Below are positions 1 through 6,369 of a DNA stretch of 9,510 bases, one piece after another. This DNA comes from an uncultured Devosia sp. (GTDB lineage: Bacteria; Pseudomonadota; Alphaproteobacteria; Rhizobiales; Devosiaceae), in NCBI GenBank assembly GCA_946480655.1, contig CAMLKN010000079.1, positions 1-9,510 on the forward strand, in the 5' to 3' direction. Each line of letters starts with the position of its first letter. Positions within the stretch are counted from its first letter, which is position 1. Below the pieces are notes generated by a model, which saw only the letters and a list, made by a program, of their open reading frames with translations, did not search any database and was not told where the DNA came from. Made by a program: the position numbers and the translations under genes.

Positions 1-246
1 GCCTCGCTCACCGACGTCTACTGGACCATGTCGGGCGAGGTGGTGCTGATGACCCTGCTTGGCGGCATGGGCACGATCTTCGGGCCTTTCGTGGGCGCCG
101 CGGTCATTGTGACCATGCAGAACTACTTCGCCAGCTTCGGCGCCTGGGTGACGATCCTGCAAGGCACGATTTTCGTCATCAGCGTGCTCCTGTTCCGCGA
201 AGGCATTGTCGGCGTCCTATCGCGCTGGATCAGAAGGCCGCTCTGA
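1..246 (+). CDS. Branched-chain amino acid ABC transporter permease (LivM family), C-terminal fragment
   Basis: The frame is open from the first base and ends in TGA, giving the last 81 residues of a membrane protein whose start lies left of the window. The segment ETV-like 'SGEVVLMTLLGGMGTIFGP' followed by a hydrophobic stretch, an amphipathic loop and a final hydrophobic helix (FVISVLLF) and then 'REGIVG' with a basic tail is the characteristic end of LivM-type inner-membrane permeases of the HAAT importers, which move leucine, isoleucine, valine or related amides and amino acids with LivH, LivF, LivG and a periplasmic binding protein. An internal ATG at 28 is not the true start, because the homologous sequence continues upstream of it. 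It converges on the next gene with only 12 bp between the two stop codons. The family call is firm; the substrate is unknown, since many LivM proteins carry urea or other amides. Confidence 0.88.
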   Translation, partial: ASLTDVYWTMSGEVVLMTLLGGMGTIFGPFVGAAVIVTMQNYFASFGAWVTILQGTIFVISVLLFREGIVGVLSRWIRRPL

Positions 247-258
247 AGCACTGCGGAC

Positions 259-1257
259 TCAGCTGGTAGAGGGTGCCTGGCTGCCCAGGATATCCAGCGC
301 GCGTGCGGCCCGCCGCTTCTGCCGATAGCGGTTGAACTGCTGGTCGGCAAGAACCCCGACCAGAATGACCCCGCCCATCACCGCAAAGTTGAGCGATGAG
401 GGAATGCCGAGCAGGTTGACGAGGTTCTGCAATTCCTGCAGCAGCACCGCGCCCAGGATGACGCCAATAATCGAGCCCTCCCCGCCGCGCAGCGAGAAGC
501 CGCCCAGCACCGCCGCGGCGATGGCATAGAGCTCATAGAAATTGCCATGGGACGAGGGCTGCACCGATCGGGTGAACATGGCGAAGTAGATGGCGGCGAT
601 CGAGGCCAGGACGGCGCAGATGACATAGGCCATGGTGATCACGAAGCCAGTCCGGACGCCGGAATAGCGCGCCGCATCCTCATTCTTGCCCACGGCCTGG
701 AGGTGGCGCCCGAACACGGATCGATGCAGGACGAACCAGCAGATCACGCCGACGAAGATCATGGCGTAGAAGGAGTGCGGAATGCCGAAGGAGCGTCCGA
801 TGGTGAGCCATTCCAGTTCGGGATAGCTGGCGCCGAAAGGAAAGCCCGCGGTCGCTTCCCCGGTATAGCCGCGCGCCACGCCCCGATAGATCAACAGGCC
901 GCACAGGGTGACGACGAAAGGCTGCATCTTGAGCCTGGTGATGAGCAGGCCGTGCGCCAGACCCATCAGGGTGCCGAAAAAGATGGTGATCAGGATAGCC
1001 AGCGGCCAGGGCACGCCGAACTTGCCGACCATGTCGACGAAGATGACGCCGAGCAGGGCGATCATCGACCCCACCGACAGGTCGATGCCGCCGGTCATGA
1101 TCACAAAGCCCTGGCCAATGGCAAACAGGCCGAAAAGGCCGATCAGGTTGGCCGTATTGCCCAGGTTGATCGGCGAAAGGAACAGCGGGTTGCGCATGTA
1201 GACGATAGCGCCGACCACGATGATCAGAACCGCCAGGCCGAAGTCTTTCTTTTGCAT
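259..1257 (-). CDS. Sugar ABC transporter permease (RbsC/BPD_transp_2, CUT2 class)
   Basis: This is a 332-aa inner-membrane permease, the last gene of the minus-strand operon. It has about eight to ten hydrophobic segments, beginning at residues 7-22 and ending near 287-305, followed by a basic cytoplasmic tail (RYRQKRRAARA). The family hallmark GGIDLSVGS is at 56-64, the loop AVGKNEDAARYSGV at 188-201 corresponds to the cytoplasmic coupling region, and 'VLGGFSLRGGEGS' at 250-262 is the conserved late motif. Length is usual for RbsC-like proteins. The ATG at 1257 is preceded by GGGAA about 8 nt upstream and lies 11 bp after the TAG of the ATPase gene, so the two are co-transcribed and probably translationally coupled. 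It most likely forms a homodimeric channel with the 504-aa ATPase and the binding protein SBP2. The class is confident; the sugar is not identifiable from the sequence. Confidence 0.93.
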   Translation of the reverse strand: MQKKDFGLAVLIIVVGAIVYMRNPLFLSPINLGNTANLIGLFGLFAIGQGFVIMTGGIDLSVGSMIALLGVIFVDMVGKFGVPWPLAILITIFFGTLMGLAHGLLITRLKMQPFVVTLCGLLIYRGVARGYTGEATAGFPFGASYPELEWLTIGRSFGIPHSFYAMIFVGVICWFVLHRSVFGRHLQAVGKNEDAARYSGVRTGFVITMAYVICAVLASIAAIYFAMFTRSVQPSSHGNFYELYAIAAAVLGGFSLRGGEGSIIGVILGAVLLQELQNLVNLLGIPSSLNFAVMGGVILVGVLADQQFNRYRQKRRAARALDILGSQAPSTS

Positions 1258-1268
1258 GGAAATGTTCC

Positions 1269-2783
1269 CTAATTGGTCCCGACGGCGAGCTTGAGCACGT
1301 TGTGCTCGGAGAAGTCGGCGCGCTGCAGCGAGCCCGTCACCTGCCCGGCGCGCAGCACCACGATACGATCCGAAACGCCGATGACTTCCTCCATGTCACT
1401 GGAGATCATCATGACGCCAACGCCGGCTTCGGCGAGCCCCCGCATGAGCTTGTAGATTTCCCATTTCGCGCCGACATCGATGCCGCGCGTCGGTTCATCG
1501 AAGATGATGACGGTCGGGTTCATGGAAAGCCATTTGCCCAGGACGACCTTCTGCTGGTTGCCGCCCGACAGTTCCACGGCCTTGCGCGTCAGGTCATTGG
1601 TCCGAATGTCCAGCCGCATCCGCTGAGCCTCCGCCCTCGCCTCGAGAAGGCGTTGCAGAACCAGCCCTCTCCGGCTGACGGACGGCAGGTCGGCGAGGGA
1701 GATGTTCTCGCTGATGGAGCTTTCGAGCACGAGGCCGGTGCGCTTGCGGTCCTCGGGAACCAGATAGAGCCCGGCATTGATGGCGTCCCGCGGACTGGCG
1801 GCGCGGAATGGCTGGCCCGCCAGGATCACCTCGCCATCCAGGACCGGGGCAATCCCGAATATGGCCTCGGCCAGTTCCGTGCGCCCCGCTCCGACCAAGC
1901 CGGCGACCCCCAGGATTTCGCCAGAATGAAGGTCCAGGTCCACGCGGGCACCCGGATTGGCCCCGATCCGGACGCCTCTGAGCGATAGCAGGGCATCCCC
2001 CGAGGGGCCGCTGGGTGGCAGGTAAAGGGATTTGAGATCACGCCCGATCATCAGACGGATCATCGCGTCATGGGTGATCTCGTCGCGAGTGAGTTCCCCC
2101 GCGACATGGCCGTCACGCAGGCCGACAACCCGGTCGGCGCACTCCTCGACCTCTGCGAGCCGGTGCGAGATGTAGATCACGGCAATGCCCTGCGCCTTGA
2201 GGTCAGCGATCACACGCATCAGCGTCTGGGTCTCGGACAGGGTCAGGGAGGACGTCGGCTCATCCATGATCACGACCCGCGCGTCGATGGAGAGCGCCTT
2301 GGCGATCTCGAGCAATTGCCGCTCCGCCAGCGACAGGTCGGCCACCGGCGTTTCGGGCCGGAATCCAGCGCCGACGCGCGCAAGGAGGGGCCTCGCGGCC
2401 TCGCGCATCGCCCTCAGATCAAGCAGACCCAGGGCGCCCTTCCTGATCTCGCGGCCCAGGAACATGTTGGCGGCCACGTCGAGATTGTCGAAGACATTGA
2501 GTTCCTGATGCACGAAGGCAATGCCGGCGGCCTGCGAACGAGTCACCGAAAGCTGGTCGTAGACCACATTGTCGATGATGATCCGGCCCGAACTGGGCGC
2601 GATCACCCCGCCCAGTATCTTCATGAGCGTCGATTTGCCCGCGCCGTTCTCGCCGATCAGGGCCAGCACTTCGCCCGGCTTGACTGCCATCGTGACATTG
2701 GAGAGGGCCACGACCCCGGGATAGACCTTCGATATGTTCTCGAGCAGGAGCAGCGGGGGCTTCTCGACGTCCGATTGTGTCAT
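1269..2783 (-). CDS. Sugar ABC transporter ATP-binding protein, tandem NBD (RbsA/MglA type)
   Basis: This 504-aa cytoplasmic ATPase carries two fused nucleotide-binding domains, as is usual for RbsA, MglA and XylG. In domain 1 the Walker A GENGAGKST is at 44-52, the Q-loop is at VHQE (91-94), the signature is the variant LSLAERQ (150-156), Walker B VIMDEP is at 171-176 and the switch His is H207 (ISHRL). In domain 2 the Walker A is the degenerate GLVGAGRTE (295-303) with Arg in place of Lys, while the signature LSGGNQQK (405-412) and Walker B IIFDEP (426-431) are intact. The degenerate second P-loop is normal for this family, where only one site hydrolyses ATP efficiently. The ATG has a modest AGG about 9 nt upstream. 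It sits between SBP2 and the permease in the usual CUT2 gene order, so it powers that importer. Confidence 0.95.
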   Translation of the reverse strand: MTQSDVEKPPLLLLENISKVYPGVVALSNVTMAVKPGEVLALIGENGAGKSTLMKILGGVIAPSSGRIIIDNVVYDQLSVTRSQAAGIAFVHQELNVFDNLDVAANMFLGREIRKGALGLLDLRAMREAARPLLARVGAGFRPETPVADLSLAERQLLEIAKALSIDARVVIMDEPTSSLTLSETQTLMRVIADLKAQGIAVIYISHRLAEVEECADRVVGLRDGHVAGELTRDEITHDAMIRLMIGRDLKSLYLPPSGPSGDALLSLRGVRIGANPGARVDLDLHSGEILGVAGLVGAGRTELAEAIFGIAPVLDGEVILAGQPFRAASPRDAINAGLYLVPEDRKRTGLVLESSISENISLADLPSVSRRGLVLQRLLEARAEAQRMRLDIRTNDLTRKAVELSGGNQQKVVLGKWLSMNPTVIIFDEPTRGIDVGAKWEIYKLMRGLAEAGVGVMMISSDMEEVIGVSDRIVVLRAGQVTGSLQRADFSEHNVLKLAVGTN

Positions 2784-2832
2784 CTGGCGACCTGATGGTG
2801 CGGCGCCCAGGACGCCGGCATCTGTAGAAGGT

Positions 2833-2864
2833 CCGCACCGGGCCGAGATCCCGGCCCGGTGCGG
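2833..2864 (-). terminator. Strong GC hairpin after SBP2 (RNA stabiliser / partial terminator)
   Basis: A perfect 12-bp inverted repeat has arms CCGCACCGGGCC (2833-2844) and GGCCCGGTGCGG (2853-2864) around an 8-nt loop. It begins 18 nt after the TAA of the SBP2 gene and 49 nt before the ATPase start. No T-run follows on the minus strand, so it does not look like a classical intrinsic terminator. In sugar-importer operons such intergenic stems commonly protect the upstream mRNA from 3' exonucleases and reduce readthrough, letting binding protein exceed ATPase and permease. The structure is directly visible; the role is inferred. Confidence 0.7.
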
Positions 2865-2882
2865 CTGCGCTGGCTGGGAGGA

Positions 2883-3827
2883 TTACCCGCCAATACGCTC
2901 CTTGAGTTCGGCCTCGAAGGCATCGACATTGGACTGGTCGATGACTTTGGTCGGAACAATAATAAGCCCGTCCTCGGGCACTCCGGAAGTGTCACCCTCC
3001 AGATAATCGGCCATCAGGTGCATGCCCTGATAACCCCACTGATAGGGATCCTGCACGACCGTGCCGGCAAAGCTGCCTTCCCGCACGGCGCCCAGGGTGA
3101 TCGGGTCCTCGTCAAACGCGATCACGGTGATCTGGCCCAGCTTGCCGGCGGCCTGCAGGGCTTCATAGATCTTGGGCGGATTATAGGAATAGAACCCGAC
3201 CATGCAGGTGATGTCCGGATTGGCAGCCAGCACGTCATCGACATTGGAGCGGGCACGGGCAAAGTCCACATCGTCGCCCCGCACGTCGACCAGTTCGATA
3301 CCCGTGCCTTCAACGGCCTGGCGGAAGCCGGCAATGCGCTCGATGGCATTGTCTGCACCGAGGAAGCCGACAAAGCCCATGCACTTGCCGCCGTCGGGCA
3401 GGGCCTTGACGGCGATCTCGCCCGCCTGGACGCCGGCCAGGGTGTTGGACGACCCCAGATAGGCAATGCGGTCACTTTCGGGTGCATCGCTGTCGGTGGT
3501 GAACAGGGGAACCTGTGCCGCGATCCGGTTGAAGGCATCGATGGAGTTCTTCGGGTCGGCCGAGGAAATCATGATGGCGTCCGTGCCTGCGGCGACCAGG
3601 TCGTCCATCAAGGCGTTCTGCAGGGCAGCCGTGCCCTGCGAGGGATAGCGGAATTGCAGCTCATAGCCGGGCAATTCGGTCTGCGCCTTGGCGACGCCGG
3701 CTTCGGCGAGCTTCCAGAAGTCGGATGCCGCGTTCACCACGAAGGCGAGTTGCGGCTTGTCCTGGGCCAACGCCGGTACGGCCAATGCGGCCATGGCCGC
3801 GATCGAGACAGCAAGTGTGACTTTCAT
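2883..3827 (-). CDS. Periplasmic sugar-binding protein SBP2 (Peripla_BP_4 / RbsB-like)
   Basis: This 314-aa exported protein is the probable substrate receptor for the importer encoded immediately downstream. Residues 1-21 form a Sec signal peptide (MKVTLAVSIAAMAALAVPALA) with likely cleavage before QDKP. The mature protein has the two-lobe Peripla_BP_4 layout: LAFVVNAASDFW near 27-38, DAIMISSADPK at 83-93, VPLFTTDSD at 106-113, the hinge-proximal GFVGFLGADN at 151-160, ITVIAFDEDP at 233-242 and DPYQWGYQGM at 260-269 near the end. The start at 3827 is chosen because GGGAGGA lies 4 nt upstream and the signal peptide begins there. An in-frame ATG at 3878 would add 17 polar residues before the signal sequence and lacks such a site. 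The mature protein holds two cysteines. A strong hairpin follows the stop. Aldose or a related polyol is likely, but the ligand cannot be named. Confidence 0.92.
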   Translation of the reverse strand: MKVTLAVSIAAMAALAVPALAQDKPQLAFVVNAASDFWKLAEAGVAKAQTELPGYELQFRYPSQGTAALQNALMDDLVAAGTDAIMISSADPKNSIDAFNRIAAQVPLFTTDSDAPESDRIAYLGSSNTLAGVQAGEIAVKALPDGGKCMGFVGFLGADNAIERIAGFRQAVEGTGIELVDVRGDDVDFARARSNVDDVLAANPDITCMVGFYSYNPPKIYEALQAAGKLGQITVIAFDEDPITLGAVREGSFAGTVVQDPYQWGYQGMHLMADYLEGDTSGVPEDGLIIVPTKVIDQSNVDAFEAELKERIGG

Positions 3828-3831
3828 GTTA

Positions 3832-3838
3832 TCCTCCC
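3832..3838 (-). promoter_or_regulatory. Ribosome binding site that fixes the SBP2 start
   Basis: On the minus strand the sequence reads GGGAGGATAACATG, a near-perfect Shine-Dalgarno 4 nt before the ATG at 3827. It rules in this start over the in-frame ATG 51 nt upstream. Confidence 0.85.
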
Positions 3839-3842
3839 ATGC

Positions 3843-3870
3843 CGAGGACGCCCTGTTGTTGCGTTCCTCG
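3843..3870 (-). promoter_or_regulatory. Stem-loop directly 5' of the SBP2 ribosome binding site
   Basis: Arms CGAGGACGC (3843-3851) and GCGTTCCTCG (3861-3870) pair over nine base pairs with one bulged base and a 9-nt loop. In the minus-strand RNA the stem ends 4 nt before the Shine-Dalgarno. A 5' stem next to a strong site could stabilise a processed SBP2 message or modulate its translation. The rest of the 162-bp gap (3828-3989) shows no convincing promoter; a poor AGGACA/TATGAA pair was not called. The structure is seen; the function is inferred. Confidence 0.45.
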
Positions 3871-3989
3871 ACGTCCATGACTTGCCCGGCGTCAAACCCC
3901 TTGCCGTCGGGCGGTTCATATCCTTGGCGCGAGAGACCTGTCCTCGTCTGCGGACCCCATGCCTCGGATATTCGGTGTTGCGCATCCTG

Positions 3990-4964
3990 CTATCCCGGAT
4001 ACCAGATGATGCGCGGATCATCGGGCGCGCGGACATAATCCCAGGCCCGGTCGATAAGGCTGTGAAGGTCAACCCGCGGTCTCCATCCGAGGCGGAAACG
4101 CGCCTTGGAATTGTCCAGCCAGTTGCTGTGAAGCGGGGTGCTGATTTCCGCGACCGGCAGGGACCGTGTCTGGCGCAGGTAATGCGCCAGCGCGCCGTAA
4201 TCCACTGGTTCGTCCATCGCGATGTTGAACAATTGTCCGGCTGCCGCGGCGTTATCCAGCGCGGCCAGAATGGCAACGACGAGGTCGTCCACATGGATGA
4301 AATTGCGCCGCAGCGGCGCCCCTTCGGCGTCGCGCAGAAGCGGCACGGCGGCCGCGGCGGCATGGCGGGATACCTCCTGCGCACTCATCAGGTCGGACCA
4401 GGCCGGCCCGCCGAACTGGTCGGTGAAGCTCAGCGCATAGCGGAAATCGTCCTTTTCCACGATCCAGGGCGCACGCAGGCAGCAGCCATTGATGCCATAC
4501 TGGATGCCGTATTGCTCCAGCATGACCTCCTCGATGACCTTGGTCAGTGCATAGCAGCCCGGATAGGCGCGGCGCGGCGAGGTCTCGGTTATCGGGACGT
4601 CATAGCGCTGGTAGACATGGCCGACGGAGCAATCTCCGCTCAGCAGCAGGAATTGCCGGGCGCCCGGCGTGGCCCGGAAGGCCTCGAGCAGGTTGAACAT
4701 GCCCTTGACGCCAACATCGATGGCGAGGGTTGGCGACTCCTTGACCGCCGCCATATGCAGCACATGGGTTACGCCCTCCATGGCCGCCTGCACGGCAGCG
4801 GCATCGGAAAGAGAGGCGCGCACCACCTCGACCGCCGGATGATCGATGGTCCGATTGTTGCAGATGGCCCGGATGGACCAGCCGGCAAAACGCCCTTCGG
4901 CCAGGAATGCGGGCAGGAAATTGGACCCGACCTTGCCGGTGATGCCGGTGACAAGCAGCTTCAA
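3990..4964 (-). CDS. NAD(P)-dependent epimerase/dehydratase (extended SDR), substrate unknown
   Basis: This 324-aa cytoplasmic enzyme has a Rossmann fold. The N-terminal VTGITGKVGSNF has the GxxGxxG dinucleotide motif (G7, G10, G13). VEVVRASLSDAAAVQAAM carries the adenine-proximal Asp (D54), HVLHMAAV follows at 67-74, and the catalytic YxxxK is Y138-K142 (CYALTK). NFIHVDDLV at 221-229 and RLGWRPRVDL at 291-300 are typical late motifs of extended SDRs. The stretch LLSGDCSVGH (107-116) takes the place of the usual SSxxVYG, so the triad Ser/Thr may be Asp111 or shifted to Ser109. The start is TTG at 4964: an in-frame TGA occurs six codons upstream, there is no other start between, and AGAAGGG lies 9 nt before it. 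Its place between two sugar-binding proteins suggests oxidation or epimerisation of an imported sugar or sugar acid. Uronate- or aldose-dehydrogenase activity is possible but unproven. Confidence 0.85.
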   Translation of the reverse strand: MKLLVTGITGKVGSNFLPAFLAEGRFAGWSIRAICNNRTIDHPAVEVVRASLSDAAAVQAAMEGVTHVLHMAAVKESPTLAIDVGVKGMFNLLEAFRATPGARQFLLLSGDCSVGHVYQRYDVPITETSPRRAYPGCYALTKVIEEVMLEQYGIQYGINGCCLRAPWIVEKDDFRYALSFTDQFGGPAWSDLMSAQEVSRHAAAAAVPLLRDAEGAPLRRNFIHVDDLVVAILAALDNAAAAGQLFNIAMDEPVDYGALAHYLRQTRSLPVAEISTPLHSNWLDNSKARFRLGWRPRVDLHSLIDRAWDYVRAPDDPRIIWYPG

Positions 4965-5023
4965 CTCTACGAACCCTTCTCAGATGCGGGGGCCGATGCA
5001 CCATGGAGTGCGCGCCTCGAGTG

Positions 5024-5047
5024 GGCATGGCGCCGCTGCGCCATGCC
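5024..5047 (-). terminator. Hairpin after SBP1 (RNA stabiliser / partial terminator)
   Basis: A perfect 10-bp inverted repeat, GGCATGGCGC (5024-5033) and GCGCCATGCC (5038-5047), has a 4-nt loop. It begins 17 nt after the SBP1 stop codon, in the 100-bp gap before the dehydrogenase. No T-run follows on the minus strand. Position and lack of U-tract match the hairpin after SBP2, so a role in setting high binding-protein levels is the simplest reading. Partial termination is the alternative. Confidence 0.68.
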
Positions 5048-5064
5048 TGAGCTTGAAGGTCAGA

Positions 5065-6054
5065 CTATTGGGCGCAGAAGCCCGGTTCTTCGCGCGTGCA
5101 GACATCAAGACCGGTATAGAGCGGGTCCTCGACGGTCTCGCCGTTGATGAGCTGGATCATCACATCCGGAGCGCGCTGGCCCATTTCGAACGGACGCTGG
5201 CCGATCTGGGCGTGGCTGCGGCCCTCATTGAAGGCCTGGACCTGAGGCGGCAGCGTATCGCCGGCGACGATGATGAGCTCGTTGCTGTTGAGCTTGTCCA
5301 TGACCTGGTCGGTCACCTGGGCATAGGCCTGCGGGGCAAACTGGGCCCAACCGCCGATCAGGATGAAGGCATCGAGATCCGGATTGGCGGTGAAGACGTC
5401 GGCCATCTGCTGGTTGGCAAGGTCGGCCTGGTCATTGGTATAGACCGGGCAGCCTTCCACTTCGGTCCAGCCGCTTTCGCCGGCGAGCCGCTCGACGCCC
5501 TCAGCACCGGCAATGGTATCACGGAAGCCGGCCGCGCGGGCATTGATATTGTCGGCCGCAACATTGCCCAGTTGGAGGCAGACCGTGCCGCCCTCCGGCT
5601 TGAGGCGCATGGCCTGCTCGGCCATCTTGACGCCCATGAGATAGTTGTCTGTGCCCAGATAGGTCGCGCGCAGATCGCGATCGGCTTCAAGGAAGTCGGC
5701 GTCGATGGTCATCACCGGCACGTCCGGGGCGATTTCGCGGATACGATTGGCCATGGCCGGAGCGTTGGACGGCGAGATTGCGATCGCCGCAACGCCTTTG
5801 GTCAGCAGGTCGTCTACGATCTGTACCTCGCCGGCCTCGTCGGCGCTGGACGCCGGACCGGTATAGAGACACTCGTACTCTGAATCGGGATTGTTGGCGG
5901 CCCAGTCCTGGCATCCCAGGTTGATCTGCTCGAAGAATGGATTGTCCAGGCCCTTGACCACGATGGCCAGGGTCTTCTTGTCCTGCGCCTGGGCGGCGCC
6001 GGCAGCCAGCGCCAGAATGGCGGTCGCTGCCATGATGTGATTAACGTACCTCAA
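5065..6054 (-). CDS. Periplasmic sugar-binding protein SBP1 (Peripla_BP_4), first gene of the minus operon
   Basis: This 329-aa exported binding protein has a signal peptide with a short N-region (MRYVNHIM), a hydrophobic core ILALAAGAA and cleavage expected after AQA (residue 23). The mature part shows LAIVVKGLDNPFFEQINLGCQ (first lobe, ligand-contact region), IAISPSNAPAM at 91-101, VPVMTIDAD at 112-120, YLGTDNYLMG at 132-141, DAFILIGGW at 228-236 and IIVAGDT at 261-267. Six cysteines (48, 62, 159, 202, 319, 327) are notable for a periplasmic protein. The TTG at 6054 is preferred because GGAGGAG lies 9 nt upstream and it keeps Arg2 in the signal N-region. An ATG at 6033 would give a signal peptide without a positive charge and with a poor ribosome site. 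It is probably the receptor for the divergently encoded single-NBD ATPase and permease, since SBP2 already has its own pair. The ligand is unknown. Confidence 0.9.
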   Translation of the reverse strand: MRYVNHIMAATAILALAAGAAQAQDKKTLAIVVKGLDNPFFEQINLGCQDWAANNPDSEYECLYTGPASSADEAGEVQIVDDLLTKGVAAIAISPSNAPAMANRIREIAPDVPVMTIDADFLEADRDLRATYLGTDNYLMGVKMAEQAMRLKPEGGTVCLQLGNVAADNINARAAGFRDTIAGAEGVERLAGESGWTEVEGCPVYTNDQADLANQQMADVFTANPDLDAFILIGGWAQFAPQAYAQVTDQVMDKLNSNELIIVAGDTLPPQVQAFNEGRSHAQIGQRPFEMGQRAPDVMIQLINGETVEDPLYTGLDVCTREEPGFCAQ

Positions 6055-6063
6055 AGTGGTTTT

Positions 6064-6070
6064 CTCCTCC
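6064..6070 (-). promoter_or_regulatory. Ribosome binding site supporting the TTG start of SBP1
   Basis: The minus strand reads GGAGGAG, then 9 nt, then TTG at 6054. This spacing is ideal for the TTG and far too long (30 nt) for the ATG at 6033. Confidence 0.72.
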
Positions 6071-6222
6071 CATGTGATTGATCCCGGCAGATCCGGCCCT
6101 TGTGCCGGTTCACCGGTGATCGCTACCCCGCGCGTCGAACCGCAGGCAGCGAACCTCCCGCACCGCGCATCCGATTGCCTCCGGACCCGCAGCTTTCATG
6201 ATCGATTTATTGTAGACTGATC

Positions 6223-6239
6223 ATATTATGTGCTAATAT
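6223..6239. promoter_or_regulatory. Candidate operator: ATATTA-N5-TAATAT inverted repeat
   Basis: Perfect 6-bp arms (6223-6228 and 6234-6239) flank a 5-bp centre (tgtgc). The site lies in the AT-rich core and overlaps the candidate -10 elements in both directions, so a bound repressor would be well placed to block both transcripts. A simple AT-rich sequence can produce such a repeat by chance, so the call is tentative. Confidence 0.38.
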
Positions 6240-6265
6240 AAGCGCGCAAATGTACAGACCGTCAA
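6235..6265 (-). promoter_or_regulatory. Candidate sigma-70 promoter for the SBP1 operon
   Basis: On the minus strand TTGACG (6260-6265, five of six to the -35 consensus) is followed after 19 bp by TATATT (6235-6240), or after 18 bp by TTATAT. The spacing is slightly long. The expected start is near 6228, giving a leader of about 170 nt. Confidence 0.42.
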
Positions 6266-6369
6266 GCATGAAATGCATCGTCGAGCCTGGACCAGAATGA
6301 CGCCCCACGGCGCCAGGATTTGATACCGGCCGAAGATACGAAGGCGGAAATGACAACAGGGGGAGGCGC

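Larger units (their letters stand above)
6055..6369. promoter_or_regulatory. Divergent control region between SBP1 and the single-NBD ATPase
   Basis: This 315-bp gap holds no credible gene. An AT-rich core at about 6196-6245 stands out from the GC-rich surroundings and is where promoters for both directions are expected. The SBP1 side (6055-6195) would be a GC-rich leader of roughly 170 nt with small CCGG-type repeats, including CCGGC (6093-6097) pairing with GCCGG (6104-6108). The ATPase side (6250-6369) shows a short inverted repeat GCAT-gaa-ATGC at 6266-6276 and ends in a purine-rich ribosome site (AGGGGGAGG) just before the ATG at 6370. For the plus strand only a weak pair, TTGTAG (6210-6215) and TAATAT (6234-6239), can be offered. 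No riboswitch fold was recognised. Confidence 0.7.

Noticed and set aside
247..300. A terminator between the LivM fragment and the first permease
   Set aside because: Only a short imperfect CCTGG/CCAGG pairing was found, within the permease coding end and with no T-run.
547..2795. Several plus-strand open frames of about 230-240 codons
   Set aside because: They mirror the permease and the double-NBD ATPase. Their translations are rich in Arg, His, Gly and Asp, as typical shadow frames are, and have no domain.
3828..3878. An N-terminal extension of SBP2 from the ATG at 3878
   Set aside because: It would put 17 polar residues before the signal peptide, and the strong ribosome site lies between this ATG and the start at 3827.
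2859..5147. A 762-codon plus-strand open frame
   Set aside because: It runs antisense across SBP2, the dehydrogenase and the intergenic hairpins, all of which have clear family motifs on the minus strand. It shows no recognisable domain. Long antisense frames are expected in GC-rich DNA.
4846..5883. A 345-codon plus-strand open frame
   Set aside because: It is antisense to SBP1 and the start of the dehydrogenase, has no family motif, and begins inside another gene with no ribosome site of note.
6055..6195. A riboswitch in the long leader of SBP1
   Set aside because: Only small CCGG-type stems were found. No conserved aptamer core was recognised, and the genes are sugar transporters expected to be under protein repressor control.
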